This document shows positions 30,195-38,371 of a stretch of DNA of 39,424 nucleotides, in pieces (the first letter of the stretch is position 1; every line of letters begins with the position of its first letter). Source of the DNA: Gammaproteobacteria bacterium (GTDB lineage Bacteria > Pseudomonadota > Gammaproteobacteria > Xanthomonadales > SZUA-36); assembly GCA_021772915.1 (NCBI GenBank), contig JAJFLB010000007.1:1-39424 (forward strand). The letters are read 5' to 3'. The notes beneath the pieces were generated by a model. That model was not told the origin of the DNA. It saw only the letters and a list, made by a program, of their open reading frames with translations, and did no database searches. Position numbers and translations under genes: made by a program.

Positions 30195-30362
30195 ATGGGG
30201 CGGCCAAAATCAGACGTGACGATAAGCCTGAGAGGTCGTGACGGGAAAACGACTCGACTGAATTTGGTTGAGTTGCTCGACGGCAAATGGCAGGTATGCG
30301 GGACGGTAAGAAATCAACTCGGCTACCCTATGCCACAGCAAGCGATGTTGGAAAGGCTGTAA
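30195..30362 (+). CDS. Hypothetical protein, 55 aa
   Basis: A very small basic protein (GRPKSDVTISLRGRDGKTTR, then LLDGKWQVCG). ATG at 30195 directly follows the boundary-like site. GRP at the start is AT-hook-like, so DNA binding is possible but unproven. Confidence 0.45.
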   Translation: MGRPKSDVTISLRGRDGKTTRLNLVELLDGKWQVCGTVRNQLGYPMPQQAMLERL

Positions 30363-30366
30363 CGAA

Positions 30367-30531
30367 ATGGTTAGCCAGTCAAAAACGGTGCTGAAAATGA
30401 AATACAAATCCTCAGTGATGACCTGTTACGATGACGCGGACCATTGTTCAGTTTGCCGGGTAATATCAGGCGGGCGGGAAGCTGCTGATTTACTGGAGAC
30501 TGTCAGGATATTGGATAAGGCATTGGCATAG
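30367..30531 (+). CDS. Hypothetical protein, 54 aa
   Basis: A small frame starting four bases after the previous stop; ATG at 30397 is an alternative. It has CYDDADHCSVCRV, a Cys group that might bind metal. No recognised family. Confidence 0.4.
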   Translation: MVSQSKTVLKMKYKSSVMTCYDDADHCSVCRVISGGREAADLLETVRILDKALA

Positions 30532-30641
30532 TCGCAGCGGTTGCGCGTGAGGCAGTTAAGGCCATGCTGGCGATGGGGCGGGAGTAGTCACTTGACAATC
30601 CCCCCTGATAAGGTCAAATACGGTATCTCACGGAGGGCTTG

Positions 30642-30869
30642 ATGAGCGAATCAGTACCACGTAAGGGCCAACAGTGCCAATCTCACCGGACTCGCATAGT
30701 CCGAGCAGGCGAAGTTCCCGCCAAAAAAGACCGCAATTCATGGAAGTGTTCTGCTTGCGGCGGCTCGTTTTTACCTACAATTAGCCGTCAGGTGCACAAT
30801 GAATCGTGCCGGGAACACCCGCTGAATAATTTACCCGCTTGGGTTTTGAATAAAGGTATATTGGAATGA
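30642..30869 (+). CDS. Small zinc-finger protein, 75 aa
   Basis: A basic protein with one zinc-finger-like site, WKCSACGGSF then VHNESC (C..C...H...C). ATG at 30642 has a strong GGAGG site and a TTGACA box lies at 30592, but no clear -10. Its stop overlaps the ATG of the holin-like gene (ATGA at 30866), so it opens the lysis/membrane region. Confidence 0.55.
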   Translation: MSESVPRKGQQCQSHRTRIVRAGEVPAKKDRNSWKCSACGGSFLPTISRQVHNESCREHPLNNLPAWVLNKGILE

Positions 30870-31186
30870 ACGAACAATTCAAATCAATCATAGTCGGCGG
30901 AATCAGGTCAATGGCGGCTGCCGCAGTGGGGTTCCTGTTGGTACTCGCTGCGAAGTATGCGGTAATCCTCCCAGATGGATTCGACGAAACATTAACAGGA
31001 ACTTTGTCAATCCTCCTGATGGGCGTCTATTACGGCGTGGTTCGGTCGTTGTCATCGGTCAAGGGTCTGGAATGGCTGGAATGGTTTTTGATCGTTCCGA
31101 CAAAGCCTGTGTACGTTCCGGCTGTTGACAGGACGCAGGTACTTGCGGCAGCGAAGCAGGTTGAGACACGGAGGAAACACCCGTAA
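30866..31186 (+). CDS. Holin-like membrane protein, 106 aa
   Basis: Two transmembrane helices are visible, AAAAVGFLLVLAAKYAVI at about residues 12-29 and a second in LSILLMGVYYGVVRSL at about 48-63, then a short soluble tail. This is like small class II holins or membrane-anchor proteins of the lysis region. Start overlaps the upstream stop. Holin activity is inference from topology and place. Confidence 0.6.
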   Translation: MNEQFKSIIVGGIRSMAAAAVGFLLVLAAKYAVILPDGFDETLTGTLSILLMGVYYGVVRSLSSVKGLEWLEWFLIVPTKPVYVPAVDRTQVLAAAKQVETRRKHP

Positions 31187-31380
31187 CAAATCATGCGGGC
31201 AACGGACTGGCACAAAAACTTAGCGCATTGAATCCAGTACGACCCGCTTAAATCAGAGAGAGTAGGAATTCTGTTGCCAGGGATGGGCCATGACAATCCG
31301 GGGGCGGTTCGCTGGTTTCATTCCAATGGGATCAGCAGCCGTCGCCGGTGCCATTTAGTTTTTACCCATTGGAGAAAACC

Positions 31381-31890
31381 ATGAAACGATTTGTATTCAG
31401 TTTGATTGTCGCGGTAGTTGTCGGCTGCAATTGTCAACCGGCTGACTGCCAAACGGCGTTGAATCAAGAACTTGATATTGCCCGCGCGGCGGTCAGTGAT
31501 AACGCTCTTGACCGGGCAGAAGAACTTGCGTTTGAAACGCAGGCGGGCGGGTTTCATCGAGCGCTTGTACTTGCAGGGCACGCGGCTGTCAAAGACGGTA
31601 CGCTCACGCGGTTGGAACTTTTGAAATTGCGGGCCGCTATGCTGTCGCCAGCAATGAGGAAACGCGCGGAAGATTTGGTCATTACCCAAATGTTGGCCAG
31701 TGGGGAAAGTCCTGAATTCATTCCTTACGATGACGATGGCCGCGTTGATCGGGGTTCGATCAATTGGGAAGGCTTGGCCAATTTCTTGAAGGAAATGGCC
31801 CCGTTAATTCTGATGTTAATCAAACTGTTCTCTGGTATGGGCGCTGTTGGGTTCTTTCGGCGCAGGTTTAGTTCAATGTCTATCTGTTGA
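31381..31890 (+). CDS. Exported lipoprotein-like protein, 169 aa
   Basis: Signal peptide with lipobox: KRFVFSLIVAVVVGCNC; VVGC at about residues 13-16 would be cut before the Cys. The mature part is helical with EELAFETQAGGFHRALVLAG and, near the end, a hydrophobic segment (LANFLKEMAPLILMLIKLF) that may enter a membrane, followed by FFRRRF. It could be an outer-membrane or periplasmic partner in lysis. ATG at 31381 with a GGAGA site. A 33-codon frame (31283-31384) coupled to it upstream is doubtful. Confidence 0.6.
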   Translation: MKRFVFSLIVAVVVGCNCQPADCQTALNQELDIARAAVSDNALDRAEELAFETQAGGFHRALVLAGHAAVKDGTLTRLELLKLRAAMLSPAMRKRAEDLVITQMLASGESPEFIPYDDDGRVDRGSINWEGLANFLKEMAPLILMLIKLFSGMGAVGFFRRRFSSMSIC

Positions 31891-31964
31891 GCCACAAAAT
31901 TGCCGGGGGCTGTTTGACGGTCCCCGGCTTTACTTCCAACACAACAAATCAATCGGGGTGAATC

Positions 31965-32900
31965 ATGGCGGGCAGTACAGGACCAGCAATTCGCGGCGTT
32001 TGCAGAATTATCAATCAGAATTCGTGCGGATCAGGATCAATCGTAGGCCACCAGAACGGCGGCTCTTTGGTGCTGACTAATGCGCACGTAGCCGGAACGA
32101 AGATCGGACGCACGGTGCAGGTTGATATTGAATCGTTGGGGATTCGTAAACCGGCGAAAGTCATTCGCGCGGCGTACTCAAATCAGGTCGTTGCCGATTG
32201 GGCTGTCCTGTTTATCGAAGGCTTTCAGGACATCGCGCCGGTTTACCTATCCAAAAAATCGCCAGCGGCGGGGGAATCGCTTTATACAAAGGGGTTCCCG
32301 CGATGCAACGCGCACGCCGGGACGGACATTACGCAACACCGGACGCTAAACACTGGCGTCATGCTCTGGTTGCCAGATGCCATCGGTGGCCAATCAGGAT
32401 CGGGCGTTTGGAATGACGTAACCAATTTACAACAAGCATTGTTAACTTGGAGTTGGGGCGATGGGAGGCGCACGTATGGGGCTGGTCAACTGACATCGGA
32501 AATATACCGACAGAACCGTTCATTCAGTCTGGTTGGCCATCCAAAAATGGAAGGGCTGGTGGAATTGAATGATTACGATATGCCGGAAAACATGGCTGGC
32601 GTTATTGACGATCCTGTTTGCGAACAAGGTTTCTTTACCGGTCCAGTGGAACGGGGAATTCAGGACTTGCCAATCTGGTTTGAGGATCAGGTAACACCAC
32701 CGGTTGACCCGGACGAACCGACAGACCCCGGCGACCCGGCAGACCCAACAGACCCGGAAACACGGAAGCGACTTGCCGAATATTTCCGAGAGCAAGCAGA
32801 GTTGTCCGACAAGTACCGCAAACACTTTGAGGGCGCAGCCGCGCCGGTTGATCCAGTTCCGCCGGGCGACGATGCCGGGCCAATGTTCGGGCTTGGGTAA
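31965..32900 (+). CDS. Trypsin-like serine protease, 311 aa
   Basis: Chymotrypsin-fold protease (S1-like). The triad is seen in order: LTNAHV (His, about residue 40), ADWAVLF (Asp, about 78) and GGQSGSGVW (nucleophilic Ser, about 144). A Pro/Asp-rich linker (VDPDEPTDPGDPADP) at about 245-260 joins it to a helical tail that ends in FGLG. It starts directly with the protease domain: no signal peptide is seen. In phages such proteases are rare. It stands between a lipoprotein-like and a secreted protein, so lysis or host-surface degradation is a fair inference. Confidence 0.82.
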   Translation: MAGSTGPAIRGVCRIINQNSCGSGSIVGHQNGGSLVLTNAHVAGTKIGRTVQVDIESLGIRKPAKVIRAAYSNQVVADWAVLFIEGFQDIAPVYLSKKSPAAGESLYTKGFPRCNAHAGTDITQHRTLNTGVMLWLPDAIGGQSGSGVWNDVTNLQQALLTWSWGDGRRTYGAGQLTSEIYRQNRSFSLVGHPKMEGLVELNDYDMPENMAGVIDDPVCEQGFFTGPVERGIQDLPIWFEDQVTPPVDPDEPTDPGDPADPTDPETRKRLAEYFREQAELSDKYRKHFEGAAAPVDPVPPGDDAGPMFGLG

Positions 32901-32938
32901 CAGGCTCGATTCAATTTCACGTTTTGAGGAATAGATAA

Positions 32939-33712
32939 ATGAGACTGAAAACAATCACCGCCTGGGCCGTTGTGGCCGTTCTTGCGGCACTTCCAGCGAT
33001 GGCCAGCGCCGAAATGTTCGGCCTTGGAGGGCTTGAGCCATCACCAACGGCGACAGCGCCAGCCGCAAACAGCGGGCCTACGTTTGGCCTGGGAACGGAA
33101 CGGGCTGAAACAATCTGCTACACCTGGCCGGATGGGACGGTGGAGTGTTTTGAATCAGTGGCGGCGTTTGAGGCGGCAACTGGCATTCCGTTTTACAATA
33201 CGGTTTCAGCGCCATTGCCCAAGCTCACACCAATCCCCTTGGTTGAACCAGTTGCAGAAACATTCGGCATGGCAGCGTACCGCTCTCCCGCAGGATACCA
33301 TCGGCACGTTATGAATGATGGGTCAATCATTGAACATCACGACAGCAACTACGGAAGTGCATCTGCTCATAGAGGCGTTGCGGGTGCAGGTTGGCCTAAG
33401 TATTACGGTCCAGCGGCTCCAAGTGACGTTGTGACCAGGACAGTACAACGATCCGTTTCGCGTCAACAATTAGTGCGGGTGCCATGCCCAACTTGTCCGT
33501 CAGGATATCGGTACGTGATGCAGACAGTGACAACCCCGGCATCGGTCGCACAAAAGTCTAACAGCGTTTCATATTCAAGGACTGTTGAACGTGCAGGCGG
33601 TTGGTACCCAGGCAGGCTGTTACAGCGGACACGGGCGGCGGTTCGGTCGCGGGTATTGTGGCGACCGTTCGCGCGGTCCCGGTCGTTTACTCGTTCTGTC
33701 GGCGGTGGCTGA
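32939..33712 (+). CDS. Secreted protein, 257 aa
   Basis: A classical signal peptide (TITAWAVVAVLAALPAMASA) is cut before EMFGLGG. The mature protein has a Pro/Ala-rich start, FGLG-type motifs (MFGLGG, TFGLGTE and TFGMA), a region with YTWPDGTVECF, then His-rich GYHRHVMNDGSIIEHH, a C..C pair (PCPTCPSGY), and a very basic Arg-rich tail. The adjoining protease ends in the same FGLG motif. Not in a family I know; probably acts in the periplasm or outside. Confidence 0.6.
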   Translation: MRLKTITAWAVVAVLAALPAMASAEMFGLGGLEPSPTATAPAANSGPTFGLGTERAETICYTWPDGTVECFESVAAFEAATGIPFYNTVSAPLPKLTPIPLVEPVAETFGMAAYRSPAGYHRHVMNDGSIIEHHDSNYGSASAHRGVAGAGWPKYYGPAAPSDVVTRTVQRSVSRQQLVRVPCPTCPSGYRYVMQTVTTPASVAQKSNSVSYSRTVERAGGWYPGRLLQRTRAAVRSRVLWRPFARSRSFTRSVGGG

Positions 33713-33759
33713 TAGTATTTAGCGTTGCCAGTTGGCAATAACCTCTAACGGAATAGACG

Positions 33760-34080
33760 ATGACATTAGAAGTCTGGTATTACCTGAGCATCTACGGCAT
33801 CGGTGCCTTGGGCGGGTTGACTCGGATCAATTACAACGGCGAGTGGCTTGGGGCGTGGAACTTGCTCAAAGTCGCTTGCATGGGAGGGCTTTGTGGGTTT
33901 GTCGTTGTCGCCATCCTGATTGCCTGGATTGACTGGAACGCTTGGCAGCCCGTTCCACCGGTTGGTGGATTGGGCATCTCGGCGTTTATCGGTCTGTCGG
34001 GGAAAAATTCGGTTGAACTGATTGAAATGGTAAGTGCAAACATCAAGAAAAGATTAGGGCCGCATGATGACAAAACGTGA
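33760..34080 (+). CDS. Holin-like membrane protein, 106 aa
   Basis: Three possible membrane segments: WYYLSIYGIGALGG at the start, LLKVACMGGLCGFVVVAILIAW at about 35-56, and a Gly-rich weaker segment GGLGISAFIGLSG at about 78-90. After it comes a helix VELIEMVSANIKKRLG. The glycine-rich end resembles LydA-type phage holins. With the protein at 30866, the region has two holin-like candidates, one of which may be an anti-holin. Confidence 0.65.
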   Translation: MTLEVWYYLSIYGIGALGGLTRINYNGEWLGAWNLLKVACMGGLCGFVVVAILIAWIDWNAWQPVPPVGGLGISAFIGLSGKNSVELIEMVSANIKKRLGPHDDKT

Positions 34081-34387
34081 ATCCGTGGGGAACACGCTAC
34101 GGGTGAAGTTTGCTTCGATTGTCGTGGCATGGACGATATCGTTTGTGTTGATTGTTTGGTCCGTTACAGCGTCAATAGACTCGGCCCGACGACTGGATGA
34201 ACGGACGGAAACATTCGTCACAATTCGGGATGCGATTGACGATCACAACAGGTCGCAAACATCCATCGTCAGTTTTATACGTCAACTTGCGATAGAAAAT
34301 AATTGGGAAATACCAGTGGATGAAAACGGGGTGGAACAATGGCCGCAACCAATTACGTCCATCGTGATAATTGTACCGGAGAGATAA
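34064..34387 (+). CDS. Single-span membrane protein, i-spanin-like
   Basis: 107 residues: basic start, one transmembrane helix (IVVAWTISFVLIVWSVTA, about residues 19-36), then a periplasmic helical region with coiled-coil character. This topology is that of inner-membrane spanins, but no family was recognised. ATG at 34064 (or 34067) overlaps the holin-like gene; its stop overlaps the next ATG (TAATG). Confidence 0.5.
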   Translation: MMTKRESVGNTLRVKFASIVVAWTISFVLIVWSVTASIDSARRLDERTETFVTIRDAIDDHNRSQTSIVSFIRQLAIENNWEIPVDENGVEQWPQPITSIVIIVPER

Positions 34388-34632
34388 TGCGTACCTTGTG
34401 TTGGCTTTTGATCGTTGGAGTGTTGTCGTATTGGGCCATGCCGATATCGACCGAACTGCATGGGCAAGCATCCAGTTTTGCGAGTCCGGTAATTATGGAG
34501 CCGAATGCGGCCAAGCAATTCCAGCGGTCAATCAATAACGGCTGGTACATCGCATGTCGAGATAAGGGCGAATACGACGAAGTGTTGCGCCACCTGTTGC
34601 TTTATCGGAAGGTCAAGGCGGAATCCCAGTGA
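34387..34632 (+). CDS. Small exported protein, 81 aa
   Basis: A signal peptide or membrane anchor at the start (LCWLLIVGVLSYWAM), then a soluble part with RSINNGWYIACRDKGEYDEV. There is no lipobox. Stop and start overlaps on both sides tie it to its neighbours; it might be a partner of the preceding single-span protein. Confidence 0.5.
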   Translation: MRTLCWLLIVGVLSYWAMPISTELHGQASSFASPVIMEPNAAKQFQRSINNGWYIACRDKGEYDEVLRHLLLYRKVKAESQ

Positions 34633-34790
34633 AACTCGCACCAGCAATCGGAAGGTCAGGAACAGCGTCAAGGCTGCCAACGTTTGAGCGGTTGGGGTCT
34701 AAGTTATCAAAGCCTGATTGGTTGCCAACACCGGGTCCGTATTGGCCTCGACTGCTAAATAACGACACTTTCTGGCCATCCCCCTGTTGA
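34629..34790 (+). CDS. Small Pro/Trp-rich protein, 53 aa
   Basis: A GTG-started frame coupled to the previous stop (GTGA). The product is basic, then Pro/Trp-rich (WLPTPGPYWPRLLNN) and ends FWPSPC. No family known. The coupling is in its favour; the lack of other evidence is against it. Confidence 0.4.
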   Translation: MKLAPAIGRSGTASRLPTFERLGSKLSKPDWLPTPGPYWPRLLNNDTFWPSPC

Positions 34791-34807
34791 TAAATAGGAA
34801 TAAAACA

Positions 34808-35632
34808 ATGCTGCAATGCCCAGGCGAGATAATTGCAAACGGTTCAGTAACGGGGCTTTATGAGTTTGGCCCATACGATTACGGGTTTGATGAATCAAAC
34901 CAAATCGAACTGGGAAAGACTGTCGGTATCCGCGTGACGGGTGCGGGTCAGGTTTATCATTCATTGCGAAACGCTGAAGAAAAACGCACGACCAGATTAG
35001 TTTGGACTGGTGCACAGGATGGTAATATTTTCTCCGGCAAGGTCCGTCATGGCGTGTTTGAGGATTTTGCGATTGTTGATGGTAAGTTCGAGATTCCGTC
35101 GTCGGGTGGTACGGGGTTTTGCGAATTCAACCGGGTATCTGCGTTGGGGGTATATTCCGGGTTTCGGTTTGGGTCATTTGACGGTAACGAGAACGCAGCG
35201 GATAACATCTTCCGCAATTGTCAGTTTGTGAATTGCGAACGCCCGATATTCCTTAGCGATTCACAGCAGGTCAATTTTGCTATCCTTGATTCGAAATTCT
35301 ACCGCACTGATTGTTGTGTAAGGCTTCGAGGTGGTGGATTGGTGGATGTCGTCAGGCCGTATCTTACGGATGTGGAATCGGTGTTTATTGTCAGGGGACC
35401 GGGTAGCCGAACGGGAGCGGGCAACGGACGTTTTTCCGCAATGGATGTCAAGTACGATGCCCAATCCACAGCACGACCGAATATCGTCAGGGATAGTAGC
35501 ACCGCCACTGGTAGTAGTCGGGTGCTTTCAGTCAATGACGTACACTGGCCGGGCGGTGCGATTGATGGCGGCGACCTTGTAGTGTCGGATTCGGCAATTT
35601 GGACAATTGAAAATTCAGCGACAGGGACATAG
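34808..35632 (+). CDS. Beta-helix (pectate-lyase-like) virion protein
   Basis: A 274-residue protein with right-handed beta-helix rungs: repeating short strands with Asn/Gly turns (DNIFRNCQFVNCERPIFL, then NFAILDSKFYRTDCCVRLRG). This is the fold of tailspikes and parallel-beta-helix polysaccharide-binding or cleaving proteins. No known catalytic pattern is seen. It opens a set of three host-binding-like genes. ATG at 34808 is chosen; a TTG in frame at 34787 lies in the previous gene. Confidence 0.65.
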   Translation: MLQCPGEIIANGSVTGLYEFGPYDYGFDESNQIELGKTVGIRVTGAGQVYHSLRNAEEKRTTRLVWTGAQDGNIFSGKVRHGVFEDFAIVDGKFEIPSSGGTGFCEFNRVSALGVYSGFRFGSFDGNENAADNIFRNCQFVNCERPIFLSDSQQVNFAILDSKFYRTDCCVRLRGGGLVDVVRPYLTDVESVFIVRGPGSRTGAGNGRFSAMDVKYDAQSTARPNIVRDSSTATGSSRVLSVNDVHWPGGAIDGGDLVVSDSAIWTIENSATGT

Positions 35633-37071
35633 TGGCCTACGGATTAAGTTTTAACGGTACAAGTGGATCGGTTGATTGCGGTAGCGATACGTCGATAGAT
35701 AGCCTGTTTGCTTCAGGCGGGACGATAGTTGCCAGGATACGACCAAATAGCGATGGCGAATCCAGTGTTGGCAGGATTGTTGACAAGCGACACGCAAGCG
35801 GGACGGGGTACACTCTGTTTTTGCGAGAGGAAGCGGGGGGAAGTTCCAAGGTCCAATTCACACACGACTGGACCACACAACCGGGGGCATGGAAAACCAC
35901 CGCAGTTGCTATCCCGAACGGAGTATGGTCGGAAGTAGCGGTGACCTATGACGATTCCGCAACAACGAATAACCCCACTCTTTTCGTGGATGCGTCCTCC
36001 GTGGCGATAACCGAGGATAACACACCGGCGGGAACGGTTGAGCTTGGCAACGCCCAGAACCTGTACATCGGAAATCGTTCGGGCGATGATCGAACCTTTG
36101 ACGGGATGATTGATTGGGTGCGATTATATGACAAGGAGTTATCGGCGGCAGAACTTGCGGACTTGCCATCGGTATCGGGCAATCTTGTCGAGGCGTGGGA
36201 ACTGGAAGCAGGTAGCGGTTCAACAGCGGTTGCCAGCGTTACGACTCCGACGAATGACGGGACGATATCTGGTGCGGCATGGACTGGGATTGGTGTTTAT
36301 CAAAGGAAGTCCACAACGAAAACCAGTTCAGGGACCACGTTTGCGTTTTCTCCTGACGCGAATTTTGCATCAGGTAGCTTTGCTGTTCTGGCGTGTAGTT
36401 TGAATAATTCGGAAGCAGGCGGCGTTGCGTTCACGACTTTCACGGTCACCGACGATGACGGCAACACGTGGACGCGGCAAAATGGCGGTTCGGTCAATTA
36501 CGACCCTGGCGGTGCTAATGCAGGTCTGGATGCGGGTCAATTTGTCTGCGAACAGGATACTGCGACAATTACATCGTCGACGGTCATCACAATTACAGTT
36601 TCCACAGCGTGTACACAATGGGCGGTTGAGCTTTACGAGGTGGTCCCAACGGACGGGTATGAGTTATCAGTATCGGACACGGGAAAGGGCACAGGCTCCA
36701 ACACCACCTCCCCCACGGTGACAACGGCCTCTTTGGCGAGCGGTAGTTTCCTGCTGGCGTTTACCGGGATCGAATATGGGATAAGCATGGCGTTCCAGCC
36801 TATTGCGGTGACAGATGACAGTGATACGACCTCCGGCAGTTGGGCGGCTGGCTCGTTGACTTATACGAATGGAATCCAGGCCGGCGGGATGTCGGTTTAT
36901 ACTCAATACAAGGTCACAACAGGCACCGGGGCACAGACTTTCAATCCTGTTTATGGCACAGTCGCCGATACGAATTTGGGCTATGTGGAAATCGCTGAGT
37001 CAGTCAGTTCGAGTTTTCAGGCGGCGTGGGCGGTCAATGCCAATCAAATAATCAATCCAGGGACACTGTAA
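35632..37071 (+). CDS. LamG/concanavalin-like lectin virion protein
   Basis: A 479-residue protein. Residues 1-190 follow a LamG-type (Laminin_G_3) jelly roll: LSFNGTSGSVDCGS, then TIVARIRPN, VWSEVAVTYDDS, LYIGNRSGDDRTFDGMIDWV and RLYDKELSAAELADL. The remainder is a series of Thr/Ser/Gly-rich beta strands, like adhesin domains. It should bind host glycans. GTG at 35632 overlaps the previous stop; the stop overlaps the next ATG. Confidence 0.8.
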   Translation: MAYGLSFNGTSGSVDCGSDTSIDSLFASGGTIVARIRPNSDGESSVGRIVDKRHASGTGYTLFLREEAGGSSKVQFTHDWTTQPGAWKTTAVAIPNGVWSEVAVTYDDSATTNNPTLFVDASSVAITEDNTPAGTVELGNAQNLYIGNRSGDDRTFDGMIDWVRLYDKELSAAELADLPSVSGNLVEAWELEAGSGSTAVASVTTPTNDGTISGAAWTGIGVYQRKSTTKTSSGTTFAFSPDANFASGSFAVLACSLNNSEAGGVAFTTFTVTDDDGNTWTRQNGGSVNYDPGGANAGLDAGQFVCEQDTATITSSTVITITVSTACTQWAVELYEVVPTDGYELSVSDTGKGTGSNTTSPTVTTASLASGSFLLAFTGIEYGISMAFQPIAVTDDSDTTSGSWAAGSLTYTNGIQAGGMSVYTQYKVTTGTGAQTFNPVYGTVADTNLGYVEIAESVSSSFQAAWAVNANQIINPGTL

Positions 37072-38042
37072 TGCAAAAGAACGTATCGGGCCAAGCTATT
37101 GGTGCACAGGTAATCACAGCCGCTGATGGGACGGCATTCACGGGTTCGGTGACGGTATCGGTGACTGGTGATGCGGGTACTCAGGCGACCGGGTCAGTTG
37201 GGGCAGGGGCGTGTACGCATGAGGGCAACGGTTATCACACCTACGCACCAGCCCAGGCGGAAACTAACTACGATTTGGTAGCGTTTACTTTTACAGGTAC
37301 AGGAGCGATTCCATCTACGGTGCAGGTTTACACTCGATTCGATGCCAATACGATTGAAGTCAGCGGTACGAGTCAGACTGCTGGTGATATTGCCTCATTG
37401 GTGACGACTGTAGATGGGATAGTTGATTCCATTTTGGTCGATACTGCCGAGATAGGGCCGGCGGGTGCAGGACTGACTGATTTAGGCGGATTCTCGACAG
37501 CGGCCAAGGCGGAGATAAACGCAGAAGTAGACACGGCGTTGACGGATTACGACGGGCCAACGGATACGGAAATGGTCGCCGCGTTTACAGAGATCAAAGG
37601 GGCAACGTGGAGCAGTTCGACAGATACCTTAGAGGCGATTCGGGACCGGGGTGATGTGGCGTGGATAACAGGGTCGGGTTCGTCGGTAGTAGTCACGCCA
37701 GTAACGGGTGCAGCGGCCAACATCGGAAACGGCACAGAGTTGCGAACAAAATCAGGTGGCGATCATGTTGTGACCATAAGTGGCACAGACGCCAATGATG
37801 CGGTGATTGACTTCACGGCATTGGGTACGTTGACGTTTATCCTGGAGCAAGAGCAGACAGGGGACGTATTGGTGATAGCAGACGGGTCAATGACCAAGTC
37901 ATCCACTAATGTCCAGTTGACCATACCAGCGGCACAGAACGTGGCTTACTCATCGTATATCTGGGCGATACGCCAAGTGACAGGCAGCGTGTTTGTCATT
38001 GGTGGTACGCTCATTGTGGAGAAAGCAGCGGAGGCGGACTGA
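37071..38042 (+). CDS. Tail/adhesin-like protein, 323 aa
   Basis: A protein whose first 90 residues (SGQAIGAQVITAADGTAFTG, then GACTHEGNGYHTYAPAQAET) match a frequently seen N-terminal domain of phage tail-associated proteins. A short helical linker follows at about 105-200 (AKAEINAEVDTALTDYDGP), which is a known helical repeat type in such proteins, and then a beta-rich C-terminal domain. Stop overlaps the next gene. Likely a fibre or tip part; ATG at 37071 (TAATG overlap). Confidence 0.65.
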   Translation: MQKNVSGQAIGAQVITAADGTAFTGSVTVSVTGDAGTQATGSVGAGACTHEGNGYHTYAPAQAETNYDLVAFTFTGTGAIPSTVQVYTRFDANTIEVSGTSQTAGDIASLVTTVDGIVDSILVDTAEIGPAGAGLTDLGGFSTAAKAEINAEVDTALTDYDGPTDTEMVAAFTEIKGATWSSSTDTLEAIRDRGDVAWITGSGSSVVVTPVTGAAANIGNGTELRTKSGGDHVVTISGTDANDAVIDFTALGTLTFILEQEQTGDVLVIADGSMTKSSTNVQLTIPAAQNVAYSSYIWAIRQVTGSVFVIGGTLIVEKAAEAD

Positions 38043-38371
38043 TGGCACTGATAGGCAGGCTATGCTCCTGTGGTCGTGTGGTTCACGGGAAGTGCGAGCA
38101 TTGCAGGAAGTTCAAGCAGGCCAGCACACAAGACTACCGTTTGACACCGGCAGACCGTGGCTACGATCAGGAGTGGCGAAACCTATCAAAGCGATTCAGG
38201 CAAGCTAACCCACTGTGCCAACTGTGCGAATCAGAAGGGCGTACAACGGTGGCAAGTGAAGTTCACCATAAAATACCAATACGGCAACGGTTCGACTTAC
38301 GCTTGACCTGGAGCAACCTGGTGAGTGTTTGCGGGCCTTGTCACGAAATACTGGAGAGGCAAAGTGGTTGA
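38042..38371 (+). CDS. HNH endonuclease, packaging-associated
   Basis: 109 residues. First C..C/C..C pair (CSCGRVVHGKCEHC), then GYDQEWRNLSKRFRQANPLC, the standard opening of HNH proteins found next to terminase genes, followed by CQLC, VHHKIPIR (catalytic His-His region) and NLVSVCGPCHE. In HK97-type phages such enzymes are needed together with the terminase for cutting packaged DNA. If the genome is circular or terminally joined, this gene lies just before the small terminase. Confidence 0.88.
   Translation: MALIGRLCSCGRVVHGKCEHCRKFKQASTQDYRLTPADRGYDQEWRNLSKRFRQANPLCQLCESEGRTTVASEVHHKIPIRQRFDLRLTWSNLVSVCGPCHEILERQSG

Noticed and set aside
30519-30587. An Ala-rich frame in the -1 phase at the end of the 54-residue gene
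   Set aside because: It could be the lost end of that gene after a frameshift, but there is no slippery site and no homologue to compare.
30592-30641. Possible promoter with TTGACA before the 30642 gene
   Set aside because: No acceptable -10 box at 15-19 bases; only the -35 is good.
31283-31384. A 33-codon frame coupled (ATGA) to the lipoprotein-like gene
   Set aside because: Short, without family or clear ribosome site; coupling alone is too little.
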